A DNA stretch of 64,000 nucleotides. Origin: Stutzerimonas stutzeri TS44. Lineage in GTDB: Bacteria > Pseudomonadota > Gammaproteobacteria > Pseudomonadales > Pseudomonadaceae. A program made the position numbers and the translations under genes. The notes beneath the pieces were generated by a model. The model saw only the letters and a list, made by a program, of their open reading frames with translations. It was not told the DNA's origin and did no database searches. Below, in pieces: positions 18,026 through 25,720 of the stretch. The stretch spans positions 328,766-392,765 of the forward strand of contig AJXE01000002.1 in the NCBI GenBank assembly GCA_000263395.1, read 5' to 3'. Position 1 is the stretch's first letter, and each line of letters opens with the position of its first letter.

Positions 18026-19252
18026 ATGCCCCGCAAAGTCACGCCGCTGACTGATTCAGCAATCAAGGCAGCAAAGCCGAAAGAAAAGACTTTCAAGCTG
18101 ACTGATGGCCAGGGGCTGTACCTGGACGTGAAGCCGACTGGCTCAAAGCTGTGGCGCTTCAAATACCGTTTCAACGGAAAAGAAATGACCCCGTTGTCGT
18201 TTGGCCCATATCCCGCCCTAACACTGGTGAAGGCCCGCCAGAAGCGCACAGAGGCACGCGAGCTGCTAGCCCAAGGGGTTGACCCCGGCGCAGAGAAAAA
18301 GGCCGCCAAACAAGCGCAGCGGGCCGATGGCGTGACATTCGAGACACTGGCGCGGGAGTGGTACGCCTACAACGCGCCACGCTGGGCCGAAAGCACCGCC
18401 TACAAGGCGAAGCTGTACATGGAAAACGACCTGATACCCGGCATCGGTGCGCGCCCGGTTAAAGCCATCACCCGCCCCGAGCTGGTGGAGCTGGTGCGCA
18501 AGGTCGAAGCGCGGGGCACGCTGAATGCCGCTGGCAAGATTCGCCAATGGCTACACCAGATATTCCGCTTCGGGCTGGCGAAAGGCGTAGTCGAAGCCAA
18601 CCCGGCCACCGATCTGGACGTGGTAGCCGCACCGCCGAAAGCGACCCGCCATCATCCGCACGTTGCGTTTGCCGAACTGCCTGAGCTGCTGGGCAAGATC
18701 GAATCAACCACGCTAAACACCCTGACCCGCTGCGCCATCCGCTTGCTGGTGCTGACAGCCGTTCGCCCTGGTGAGCTGCGCCAAGCGCCCTGGTCGGAGT
18801 TCGATCTAGACGGCGCGACCTGGACCATTCCGAAAGCGCGCATGAAAGCCCGCCGCCCGCATGTGGTGCCCCTGCCCCGCCAAGCCGTTGCCATCCTGCG
18901 CCAGCTCAAGGAAATCACAGGCGATTACCCGCTAGTGTTTGCAGGGCAGCAAAACCCCGACCGGCCAATGAGCGAGAACACGATCAACAAGGCACTGCGC
19001 CTGATGGGCTACGAAGGCCGCCAGACCGGCCACGGCTTCCGCCACCTGCTGAGCACCGAACTCAACGGGCGCGGCTATAACCGCGACTGGATCGAACGCC
19101 AGCTAGCCCACGGCGACAACGACGAAATCCGCGACACCTACAACCACGCCACCTATCTGGAGCAGCGCCGGGAAATGATGCAAGCCTGGGCCGATTCGAT
19201 AGACGCGCTATGCGCTGGCGCCAATGTGGTGAGTATCAAGCGCAAGGCTTAA
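18026..19252 (+). CDS. int: tyrosine-type integrase, P4 family
   Basis: 408 aa. The N-terminal DUF4102-like arm-binding domain (about 1-90, with L-T-D-G-Q-G-L-Y-L-D-V and the Y-R-F-N-G-K strand) is followed by a core-binding SAM-like domain and the catalytic domain (about 220-400). Catalytic residues are visible: Arg in T-A-V-R-P-G-E-L-R, H-x-x-R in G-H-G-F-R-H, the H of L-A-H-G, and Tyr in D-T-Y-N-H-A. It catalyses integration and excision at tRNA-Phe and lies 173 bp from the tRNA, the usual P4-type position. Confidence 0.95.
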   Translation: MPRKVTPLTDSAIKAAKPKEKTFKLTDGQGLYLDVKPTGSKLWRFKYRFNGKEMTPLSFGPYPALTLVKARQKRTEARELLAQGVDPGAEKKAAKQAQRADGVTFETLAREWYAYNAPRWAESTAYKAKLYMENDLIPGIGARPVKAITRPELVELVRKVEARGTLNAAGKIRQWLHQIFRFGLAKGVVEANPATDLDVVAAPPKATRHHPHVAFAELPELLGKIESTTLNTLTRCAIRLLVLTAVRPGELRQAPWSEFDLDGATWTIPKARMKARRPHVVPLPRQAVAILRQLKEITGDYPLVFAGQQNPDRPMSENTINKALRLMGYEGRQTGHGFRHLLSTELNGRGYNRDWIERQLAHGDNDEIRDTYNHATYLEQRREMMQAWADSIDALCAGANVVSIKRKA

Positions 19253-19352
19253 CTGTTTTTGGCTGGCCTAGCTCGACGGAGCGAAAAGCGGACTTCCCAC
19301 CCGTCCGGCCAGCCGATTTATTCAGGAAGTGGGGCGCCTGGGAGGGCGAAAG

Positions 19353-20087
19353 ATGGACGAGTTCGATTATTGGCGACTGTGCGACCATTTGAGCGTCCAG
19401 GACGCCGCCGCGTTGGTAATTGGTGCGGAGCCATCCAGCGTCTTCGGTACCGGAGAAGGGGTATATCTCGCGGTTCACCATAGCGATGCTGGACCATCCT
19501 CCAACGCCGGCGCATTTCAAGCTGCGTTTACAGCGATCAAAAACGCCATACAGGCCGGCACCATCCCTGCAAAAGTTAGAGTTTCGGCGAGAGAGTACGG
19601 TAGCGCTGACATGCAAGCCGATGCTGAATATGCATCTATCGGCCTACCATTTCGGCACGGAACTACGGCAGAAGATGGAGAAATTCTCTCTGACGAAGGG
19701 TTCTTTTACCGTCCGTTCCCAGACTGGAGCCTTACAACAGTTGCGGTCGCTGATCTAAAAGCCTGGCTGGCAAGCCGTGGCATGGTGACCGGCTTCTTTT
19801 TCCCGAACCGAGAGGAAAGCCAGCCCGGTTATCTGGACAAGACACACCCAAGCTATGCGCCCAAATTAGCCGCAGCCATTCGGGCATGGGAAGCCGTGAC
19901 CAGCGACCCCGAACGGTTACGCGGAAAAACGCCAAAGCAAGCCTTAACCAAGTGGCTCAACGAGCACGCCGCCGCCTATGGACTGACCAAAGAAGACGGC
20001 ACGCCGAACGCGACAGGCGTAGAGGAAGCGGCCAAGCTGGCAAACTGGAGGCCGGAGGGAGGCGCCAGCAAGACCCCCGGCGAGTAA
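19353..20087 (+). CDS. satellite-encoded protein of unknown function
   Basis: 244 aa from ATG 19353 behind GGGAGGGCGAAAG; the longer frame from 19329 lacks a ribosome site. It begins MDEFDYWRLCDHLSVQDAAA and has a mid-region S-A-R-E-Y-G plus a C-terminal 'L-x-K-W-L-N-E-H-A-A-x-Y-G-L-T-K-E-D-G' segment. That segment resembles the small helical tails of proteins found beside integrases in Pseudomonas and Xanthomonas islands, where it is often followed by a variable tail. No catalytic motif is recognised. It is followed by a terminator, so it is probably transcribed apart from alpA. Confidence 0.75.
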   Translation: MDEFDYWRLCDHLSVQDAAALVIGAEPSSVFGTGEGVYLAVHHSDAGPSSNAGAFQAAFTAIKNAIQAGTIPAKVRVSAREYGSADMQADAEYASIGLPFRHGTTAEDGEILSDEGFFYRPFPDWSLTTVAVADLKAWLASRGMVTGFFFPNREESQPGYLDKTHPSYAPKLAAAIRAWEAVTSDPERLRGKTPKQALTKWLNEHAAAYGLTKEDGTPNATGVEEAAKLANWRPEGGASKTPGE

Positions 20088-20147
20088 CCCACCCACCCCT
20101 TAAACCCGCGTAGTTGCTGGCGTCTAGCTGCGACGACCAGCATAACC

Positions 20148-20185
20148 AACCCACCCCCCATACCTTTTTCCAGTGGTGGGTTTTC
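20148..20185 (+). terminator. intrinsic terminator after the 19353 gene
   Basis: AACCCACC (20148-20155) pairs with GGTGGGTT (20175-20182) over a 19-nt loop and runs into TTTTCT. It separates the integrase-side gene from the AlpA-led unit. The remainder of 20088-20266 shows no gene. Confidence 0.6.
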
Positions 20186-20266
20186 TGAACCCGCCTAGCT
20201 ATTACCCCGCCGCTTCGCTGTATTCAATGCCAATCGTGTTCAACAAAGCCCAAGAGGCAACACGAT

Positions 20267-20488
20267 ATGGCCGCACATACCAACCCAGCCCAACTCCCCC
20301 GGCGCTTTATCAAGCTGGCGCAAGTTAAGGACTACACCAGTCTTTCCACATCCGAAATCTACCGGCGCATTGCTGCCGGGACCTTCCCGGCTCAAGTCAC
20401 CCTTGGGCCGAAGTCGGTGGCCTGGATCGAATCGGAAATTTTGCATTGGTGCGATTCGCTCGCCGCTCAACGCGGGGAGGCTGCATAA
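20267..20488 (+). CDS. alpA: AlpA family DNA-binding regulator
   Basis: 73 aa with the AlpA/MerR-like winged-helix signature: F-I-K-L-A-Q-V-K-D-Y-T-S-L-S-T-S-E-I-Y-R-R (in two halves) then G-T-F-P-A-Q-V-T-L-G and V-A-W-I-E-S-E-I. AlpA proteins act as excisionase-like or early-promoter activators in P4-like elements and phage-inducible islands. A ribosome site AGAGG precedes the start. The next gene begins directly after its stop codon. Confidence 0.9.
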   Translation: MAAHTNPAQLPRRFIKLAQVKDYTSLSTSEIYRRIAAGTFPAQVTLGPKSVAWIESEILHWCDSLAAQRGEAA

Positions 20489-20788
20489 ATGACCGACACA
20501 AAAAAGGCCGACCAACAGGCCAGCCCCAAGAAAACGCAGCGTCATAGTACCAGCGTCGAAGCACAGCGCGCCCGCCTGCTGGCGCGGCTACGGATCGGCG
20601 CCCTGGACACGTTCACCGCGCGCCGTGAACTTCACGTCATGCACCCTGGGGGGCGCATCAAGGAGTTGCGCGCCGCTGGCCACCCCATCCGCACCGAGCG
20701 GGTCACGCTGACGGATGAGGACGGCATCACCCACAACGGCGTTGCCCTTTACTACCTGGGCAGCACCAGCGCGGAGGCGACCGAATGA
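20489..20788 (+). CDS. small winged-helix (HTH) protein
   Basis: 99 aa. A Lys/Gln/Ser-rich N terminus (1-25) is followed by a helix-turn-helix resembling the phage HTH_39 type: R-A-R-L-L-A-R-L-R-I-G-A-L-D-T-F-T-A-R-R-E-L, then H-P-G-G-R-I-K-E-L-R-A-A-G-H-P-I and a beta wing with V-A-L-Y-Y-L. It is likely a DNA-binding regulator of the element. It starts immediately after the alpA stop and probably shares its transcript. Confidence 0.8.
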   Translation: MTDTKKADQQASPKKTQRHSTSVEAQRARLLARLRIGALDTFTARRELHVMHPGGRIKELRAAGHPIRTERVTLTDEDGITHNGVALYYLGSTSAEATE

Positions 20789-20812
20789 ACACACCGCGCT
20801 TGCTCTTCCCGA

Positions 20813-20841
20813 TTGCCAATAAGCACCAGCGGCGCTATGGT
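20813..20841 (+). promoter_or_regulatory. candidate sigma-70 promoter upstream of the C4-like RNA
   Basis: TTGCCA and TATGGT are separated by exactly 17 bp, a 5/6 and a 4/6 match to consensus. Transcription would start near 20848 and run through the terminator hairpin and the structured RNA that follow. It lies just beyond the stop of the winged-helix gene. Confidence 0.45.
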
Positions 20842-20902
20842 TCGCCCGTCACGGTCAATCCCGTGGACGGGCGTCGCGGCCCGATCAAGCAAAAGGCGCA
20901 CA

Positions 20903-20934
20903 AGCGCCCCAGTCCGACAGCAGGCGCTTTTTTT
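20903..20934 (+). terminator. intrinsic terminator ahead of the C4-like RNA
   Basis: AGCGCC (20903-20908) pairs with GGCGCT (20923-20928) and runs into seven T. It ends transcripts from alpA or the local promoter unless antiterminated or read through, which is the logic of P4-type immunity regions. Confidence 0.7.
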
Positions 20935-20954
20935 GTGCCGGCCCTGTCGTGTTA

Positions 20955-21031
20955 TGGCGGCTGTGCGTGGGAGACCGAAAGGTCTGCCGGGTTCCTTTTG
21001 CCCCGGTCCGCGAACCCGCGTACAGCTGCCA
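20955..21031 (+). ncRNA. C4-type phage antisense RNA (candidate)
   Basis: The 77-nt segment folds into a three-way junction. A 17-bp closing helix (20955-20971 with 21015-21031) contains three G-U pairs and no mismatch. A hairpin AGACC-GAAA-GGTCT (20972-20985) has a GNRA loop. A second hairpin CCGGG/CCCGG spans 20987-21006. Size, order and position match the C4 antisense RNAs of P1/P7-type phages and related satellites, which silence a downstream gene. Identity is by structure and memory of the family, not by a covariance search. The overlapping open frame is sometimes annotated as an Ash-like protein in such elements. Confidence 0.65.
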
Positions 21032-21064
21032 CCCCTATTCGTTTCGCGGCGAATCGTGGCAGCT
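21024..21064 (+). promoter_or_regulatory. alternative hairpin / antisense target before the small-gene operon
   Basis: AGCTGCCAC (21024-21032), part of the 3' strand of the C4-like closing helix, is exactly complementary to GTGGCAGCT (21056-21064), and ATTCG (21037-21041) to CGAAT (21050-21054). The downstream copy lies about 8 nt before the AAGGAG ribosome site of the gene at 21088. The same bases can thus pair within the RNA or with the leader, as expected for C4 control. Confidence 0.55.
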
Positions 21065-21087
21065 CCACAGCAAAAGGAGCACCACCC

Positions 21088-21246
21088 ATGCAAACCACCC
21101 GCAATCCGTCCACCCACGCCGCCGCCTGGAAGGCCCGCGCCTTCGCCGCGCTGCGTTCCGATTCGTCCCTGTCCGTCCGCCTGCGCCGCTACAACGAAGC
21201 GATGGCCCGCGCCCGCTCCCTGGAAACCGTAGGGGGTGTGCAATGA
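21088..21246 (+). CDS. small basic satellite protein
   Basis: 52 aa from ATG 21088 behind AAAAGGAG with a 9-nt gap. Sequence MQTTRNPSTHAAAWKARAFA..., Arg/Ala-rich and helical, with no recognised domain. It is the first gene after the C4-like RNA and its leader contains the predicted antisense target, so it is probably the regulated gene or the leader peptide of the operon. Its stop overlaps the next start (ATGA). A much longer frame from 20785 would read through a terminator and the RNA and is rejected. Confidence 0.65.
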   Translation: MQTTRNPSTHAAAWKARAFAALRSDSSLSVRLRRYNEAMARARSLETVGGVQ

Positions 21247-21515
21247 GTACTCGCATCGCCGCTATGGCCAGCATCGCAGACGACGCAATCGAGCAGGTCC
21301 GTTATGGGAAGGAGCACGCCCGATGGCTCGCCGCCCTGATGACTGCAATTCGCCGGGAGCTTGAGCCAAGCCCCGCCCTACTGGAGTGCCGCGCGAGCCG
21401 TGTGCAGGATTTGGCCAGCTTGGGGCAGTACCTGGCCGACGATCTGGCTAACTACATGGATCGCTGCGCCAGTGAACTGCAAGCGCAGGCTGATACCGTA
21501 GGGGGTGCCAAATGA
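21243..21515 (+). CDS. satellite protein of unknown function
   Basis: 90 aa from ATG 21243, overlapping the previous stop by ATGA. Predominantly helical and acidic, beginning MSTRIAAMASIADDAIEQ, with no catalytic or DNA-binding motif that I recognise. Overlap on both sides points to translational coupling in one replication-operon transcript. The gene ends GGAK, just as the upstream gene ends GGVQ, because the ribosome site of the next gene (GGGGGTG) is embedded in the 3' coding end of both. Confidence 0.65.
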   Translation: MSTRIAAMASIADDAIEQVRYGKEHARWLAALMTAIRRELEPSPALLECRASRVQDLASLGQYLADDLANYMDRCASELQAQADTVGGAK

Positions 21516-21835
21516 GCGCCGTCTGCTGGAGTCACCTGCTGCCCGATCCTTTGCGCATGGGCCGTCTGTCCACTGATGATCTGGACGCCATCGAGCGCAC
21601 CGCTGAATGCGAAGCGCTGAACGTGGCCCACGGCATTTCCGCCATTGGCGAGCTGCTGGCCTGGACCGCTGACGCTGGCGAGCTATCGAACGACACCGCC
21701 CGCAATATCGGCTGGCTTATCAACTCGCTGGGCACGCTATCCGGCAGGCTCGTGGACGTTGCGAACGGCGCCGAGTACGAGCTGGAGCGCCGCAAGGCCA
21801 CCGCACCGACCCCGACCCCGACCGCAGAGGGCTAA
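21512..21835 (+). CDS. satellite protein of unknown function
   Basis: 107 aa from ATG 21512, overlapping upstream by ATGA. Helical, with L-S-T-D-D-L-D-A-I-E-R-T-A-E-C-E-A and a Thr/Pro-rich tail (ATAPTPTPTAEG). Similar short helical proteins accompany primase genes in Pseudomonas satellites and prophages, but no role is known to me. It ends three bases before the Toprim gene. Confidence 0.65.
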   Translation: MSAVCWSHLLPDPLRMGRLSTDDLDAIERTAECEALNVAHGISAIGELLAWTADAGELSNDTARNIGWLINSLGTLSGRLVDVANGAEYELERRKATAPTPTPTAEG

Positions 21836-21838
21836 ACC

Positions 21839-22759
21839 ATGACTATTCAAAACGGCGCCCGTGCGCCGAGGGGATCGCTTTGCCTGGAGAAAGCCGAATT
21901 GGCCTTCCGCGACGCCCTGCAAGCCACGTTCGGGCCGCTGGATTGGCTACCTGTAGCAGACGGGACCATTCACCGCTTCCGCGTGCCAGACGACAAACCC
22001 GGCACGCTCAACGGCTGGTACGTCCTACACCTGGACGGCATCGCATCGGGTGCGTTCGGTAGTTGGAAGGCGGGAGGTTCTAGCACCTGGAGCAGCCGCA
22101 AGCCTGCCGATCCGATGGAGGCCGAATTGATCCGCCAGCGGGTTGAGCAGGCCCGCCACCAGCGCGAAGCGGAGCAGCACCAGCGCCAGCAAGCCGCAGC
22201 CATCGAGGCGCAGCGACTGTGGAGCACCAGCGCCCCGGCTGATCCGCATCACCCTTACCTGAGCGCCAAGGGCTGCCAGCCGCACGGCCTGCGCCAACGT
22301 GGCGACGTTCTATTGGTGCCGCTCTACCTGGGCCGCGTTCTGGTCAACCTGCAACGCATCGCAGCGGACGGCGGCAAGCGGTTTCTGTCCGGGGGCCGGG
22401 TGAAGGGCTGCTATTCGCCCATCGGCGCACTGGAGCCAGGCCAACCGCTGTACGTCTGCGAAGGCTGGGCAACCGGCGCGACCATCCACGAGCACAACGG
22501 CGCCGCCGTTGCCTGCGCCATGAACGCGGGCAACCTGCTGGAAGTCGGGCGCCAGCTCCAACGGCACTACCCGGACAGTTCGCTGATTATCGCGGGTGAC
22601 GACGACCGCCAGACCGAAGGCAACCCCGGACGCACAGCAGCCACTCAAGCCGCCGCCGTGCTTGGCTGTGGGCTGGTGCTGCCGCCCTGGAGCGGAACCG
22701 AGCCGCTGAGCCTTTCCGACTTCAACGACCTGCGCCAGTGGCGGGAGGCGAACCAATGA
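21839..22759 (+). CDS. Toprim-domain primase-like protein
   Basis: 306 aa. The N-terminal domain (about 1-95) has the 'G-x-Y-V-L-H-L-D-G-I-A-S-G-A-F-G-S-W-K' fold found ahead of phage primases. A Gln/Arg/Glu-rich helix (about 95-125) follows, then a Toprim domain with the acidic residues in L-Y-V-C-E-G-W-A-T-G (about 207) and I-I-A-G-D-D-D-R-Q (about 254). It lacks a helicase domain and is followed by the ATPase gene with a 4-bp overlap. The two together resemble the P4 alpha primase-helicase split into separate polypeptides. Role in satellite replication is inferred. Confidence 0.85.
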   Translation: MTIQNGARAPRGSLCLEKAELAFRDALQATFGPLDWLPVADGTIHRFRVPDDKPGTLNGWYVLHLDGIASGAFGSWKAGGSSTWSSRKPADPMEAELIRQRVEQARHQREAEQHQRQQAAAIEAQRLWSTSAPADPHHPYLSAKGCQPHGLRQRGDVLLVPLYLGRVLVNLQRIAADGGKRFLSGGRVKGCYSPIGALEPGQPLYVCEGWATGATIHEHNGAAVACAMNAGNLLEVGRQLQRHYPDSSLIIAGDDDRQTEGNPGRTAATQAAAVLGCGLVLPPWSGTEPLSLSDFNDLRQWREANQ

Positions 22760-24276
22760 GCAACTTGGCCGAACTGATCCCCGAACCCATGCCGGCACCA
22801 GATCCCATCGCGGACGCGCTCGCCAGGAGCAAACAAGATCCCGGCGCGATCTTCGAACCCGAGGTGCTGGCCCTGCTGCGCCAGGTGAGAGACGCCGACC
22901 CGGCGCGCTGGGCACGCATTCGTCACGCGGCAAAGGAAGCCAAGACGGTAAGCATGGCGGACCTGGACAAGCTGACCAGCGCCGCCAACGAAGCTACGGC
23001 GGGCACCGACGAGCTGTTCCCCGAAGTGACGCTGTGGCCTGAGCTGGTAGACGGTGCCGAGCTGCTGGAAGCGCTGACCACGATCATTCGACGCCATGTG
23101 ATAGCCGACCCGGCCACGGTCCACGCCGCCGCGCTTTGGGCCGCCTTCACTTGGTTTGTGGACGTGGTGAACGTCGCGCCGATTGCCAACATCACCGCCC
23201 CGGAGAAGCGTTGCGGGAAAACGGTAATGCTTGGCGTGCTGTCGCGTCTCGCCTGCCGTCCGCTGGCCGTTTCGAATATCGCACCGGCTGCGTTGTTCCG
23301 CGCCCTGGAGCTGTGGACGCCGACACTGCTGATTGACGAGGTGGACGCCTTCTTGGCCGAGCATGAGGAAGCGCGGGGCATTCTCAATGCCGGGTTTACC
23401 CGCGACTCCGCTTTCGTGATTCGCTGCGTCGGCGATGACCACATGCCCACCCGGTTCAACGTATGGGGCGCAAAGGCGTTGTGCGGTATCGGGAAAATTG
23501 CCGACACCCTATCCGACCGGAGCATTCCGCTACGCCTGCGCCGCAAGCTGCCGGGGGAGCGCACGGTAAAGATTCGCCACGCCGACCCCGCCGCGTTTGC
23601 CGAACTGGTAAGCAAGCTGGCGCGCTTCGCTATCGACAATCGGGAGGCCATTCGCGCCGCCAGGCCCGCCGAGGTGGACGGCTTGAACGACCGCGCTAAC
23701 GACTGCTGGGAGCCGCTGCTAGCCGTTGCGGAAGTAGCCGGGGGCAACTGGCCGCGCATCGCTCGCAACGCCGCCGCGACACTTCACGGCCTGGAGGAAG
23801 ACACGCCGAGCATTGGCGCCGAGCTGTTGGCTTCGATCCGTGATGCCTTCGATAACCGGCGAACCGATCGGCTGCCGACCGCTGAGCTGTTGGAGGCACT
23901 TGCCGAAGATGAGGAAGCACCGTGGGCAGCGTGGAACCGGGGCAAGCCCATGACACCGCACCAGCTTTCCAAGCGGCTTTCTGAGTTCGGGATCAAGCCC
24001 GGCGCCCATCGCATCGGCTTCAAGACTGCCAAAGGGTACAAACGGGAGCAGTTCGAGGAAGCCTTTAAACGGTATCTGTCCGCCGACACCCCCGGAAAAT
24101 CGGTAACACGGTTACAAGCCAGCAACCATGCGGCTTCCATCCATTTTGAAACCGTAACACGGAGCGCTGCCGTTACCGATCAAAACGGGCTGAAAGCCAG
24201 CAACGGCGCGGGCTGTAACCATGTTACCGATCCAAAGGGGGTACAGACCGAAGACAACGCGGAGTACTTCGGATAA
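22756..24276 (+). CDS. DUF3631 ATPase / helicase-like replication protein
   Basis: 506 aa from ATG 22756, overlapping the Toprim gene by ATGA. The P-loop-like K-R-C-G-K-T (about 151-156) and Walker-B-like L-L-I-D-E-V-D-A-F (about 191-199) sit in the DUF3631 core, followed by a basic A-G-T-D domain and winged-helix region (T-P-H-Q-L-S-K-R-L, about 402). The last ~55 residues are low-complexity with repeated VT-R/D and KASN/QASN units, encoded by recurring GTAACACGG/GTTACCGAT. Likely the satellite helicase working with the Toprim primase. Overlaps the next gene by one base. Confidence 0.85.
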   Translation: MSNLAELIPEPMPAPDPIADALARSKQDPGAIFEPEVLALLRQVRDADPARWARIRHAAKEAKTVSMADLDKLTSAANEATAGTDELFPEVTLWPELVDGAELLEALTTIIRRHVIADPATVHAAALWAAFTWFVDVVNVAPIANITAPEKRCGKTVMLGVLSRLACRPLAVSNIAPAALFRALELWTPTLLIDEVDAFLAEHEEARGILNAGFTRDSAFVIRCVGDDHMPTRFNVWGAKALCGIGKIADTLSDRSIPLRLRRKLPGERTVKIRHADPAAFAELVSKLARFAIDNREAIRAARPAEVDGLNDRANDCWEPLLAVAEVAGGNWPRIARNAAATLHGLEEDTPSIGAELLASIRDAFDNRRTDRLPTAELLEALAEDEEAPWAAWNRGKPMTPHQLSKRLSEFGIKPGAHRIGFKTAKGYKREQFEEAFKRYLSADTPGKSVTRLQASNHAASIHFETVTRSAAVTDQNGLKASNGAGCNHVTDPKGVQTEDNAEYFG

Positions 24277-24611
24277 TGGCCGCCCTGGACTACCTGCGCC
24301 GGGCTGGTCTGACTGTCGAGAGCGTGGCCGACCGGCTGCGCGTCTCGCCCGTCGAGCGCATCACCGACCCCTTGCGCCACTTCATACGCGAGCACCTTGC
24401 CGAGCTGCTGGCCGAACTGAACGCAGCCAATGACTCGACGCACTTGCCCACCAGCGAGCCGAAGCGCACCGCCTGGAGGATCACCCGAGCAGGCCAGCCG
24501 ATTGGTTACATGGTCGGCCAGCCAATGACCTATTCCGAAGCCCTGGCCGCCGCTCGCTGGCGCTGGGCTGATGCCGAACTAGACGGCGCACCAAAGGAGC
24601 CGAACCGATGA
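24276..24611 (+). CDS. small protein with TubC-like N-terminal docking fold
   Basis: 111 aa. Residues 1-50 (A-L-D-Y-L-R-R-A-G-L-T-V-E-S-V-A-D-R-L-R-V-S-P... then L-R-H-F-I-R-E-H-L-A-E-L-L-A-E-L) match the pattern of the TubC N-terminal docking domain: alternating short helices with a small beta hairpin. That domain is known from natural-product megasynthases but also recurs in phage and plasmid proteins beside primases. The C-terminal half (W-R-I-T-R-A-G-Q-P-I-G-Y-M) may bind nucleic acid or a partner. Starts on the A of the DUF3631 stop and overlaps the next gene by ATGA. Confidence 0.7.
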   Translation: MAALDYLRRAGLTVESVADRLRVSPVERITDPLRHFIREHLAELLAELNAANDSTHLPTSEPKRTAWRITRAGQPIGYMVGQPMTYSEALAAARWRWADAELDGAPKEPNR

Positions 24612-25210
24612 AAGCCAGCCAGATTCGAGCGCTCGCCAACATAGCCGACAAGCCAGGCGCCAGCGTGAGCACGCAACTAATCGCCATGCGCCGGGTATGT
24701 CGCCTTTTTTGTCATGAGCGCGCAACGATCCACCAAGAGCGCCGCGCCTTGCGCCGGAAAGCCGCCAAGCTGAGAGCCTTTCTGCCATTCACTGCCGCAG
24801 CCGCTGCCGACCTGGAGCAGCAAGCCAGGGAGCACGAAGCCGAATCGCTGGAGGGTATGAGCCGGGCGCTGATCGGCATAGGCCGGGCCGTCATTCTGCA
24901 AAGCGCCAGCACCACGGCGGCGCTGGGCTTCGACCGGCTGTGCGATCTGCTGAGCGTGAACCCCGCGCATCGAGCGCAAGCGATCCGCGACGGCGACACC
25001 AACGTTACGGCGCTGGTCTTTATTGCCTGCCTGGAGGACAGCGCGACAGGGCACGGCGCAGCCTGGGGCAATGGCGGGCCGCTGTATCAAGCCTGCCTGC
25101 TGGCTACGGCTGACTTCATCCGCACCGCACCAGAGGACGCGCTACCCGATCCGTTCGCACCCGGCGCACCCTTCGGACCGAAGATCCCGCCCGTGCTGCG
25201 CGTGGTTTGA
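24608..25210 (+). CDS. satellite protein of unknown function
   Basis: 200 aa, the last gene of the operon, overlapping upstream by ATGA. The N-terminal half is basic and helical (Q-E-R-R-A-L-R-R-K-A-A-K-L-R, about 45-60). The C-terminal half has L-G-F-D-R-L-C-D-L-L-S-V-N and D-F-I-R-T-A. No motif for an enzyme, packaging or defence function is evident. Satellites often carry helper-interfering or defence cargo at this position, but nothing here demonstrates it. Confidence 0.65.
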   Translation: MKASQIRALANIADKPGASVSTQLIAMRRVCRLFCHERATIHQERRALRRKAAKLRAFLPFTAAAAADLEQQAREHEAESLEGMSRALIGIGRAVILQSASTTAALGFDRLCDLLSVNPAHRAQAIRDGDTNVTALVFIACLEDSATGHGAAWGNGGPLYQACLLATADFIRTAPEDALPDPFAPGAPFGPKIPPVLRVV

Positions 25211-25720
25211 TCGCTGGCGCCACGGACGGCGCTACCCCACCCCCATTGGGTCCTTCCACCCACCCCCGCCCGTTGCGGGTGATTCGCGCCCCGCCTTTTC
25301 GCTTCATACGGATTTTTTCGGACCGCCCCCGCTTCCGGTTCCGCCTTCCGCTGAACGCCCCGCCAGCACGCCCGCAACGGCCACCAGTGAAGCGGAAACG
25401 ACCGGCGCCAGTTGGCCTATTACCCAGCACCAGCGCCCGAAGTGCGAAGCCTGGAGCGAGACAACGAAACAACAACCAACCCACCAGCCAGCGCCGTATA
25501 TAGCGAACGATCACGGCGCGAATCACCCGCGATGGGGCCCCCCCTTGGGAGGACCCATTAGGGGAGGCGGTTCGCGCTACTGGTTCGCAATCTTGGGACG
25601 CGCTTTCACGCGCACTTTTCACGCATGACCCCGTTTCGGGGAATCAACCCCATGAAAGCCGGTTTAGTGACCAGTACGCGCACGCACGCGAGGCCGGAAG
25701 GGTGATATCAGGGTTAGGCG

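Noticed and set aside
20785..21246. 153-codon plus-strand frame (Ash-like protein)
   Set aside because: It would have to read through a clear terminator and the three-way-junction RNA. Only the last 52 codons have a ribosome site and are called as a gene.
25207..25503. 98-codon Pro/Arg-rich frame at the right end of the satellite
   Set aside because: TTG start without a Shine-Dalgarno, low-complexity composition and competing frames; treated as non-coding.
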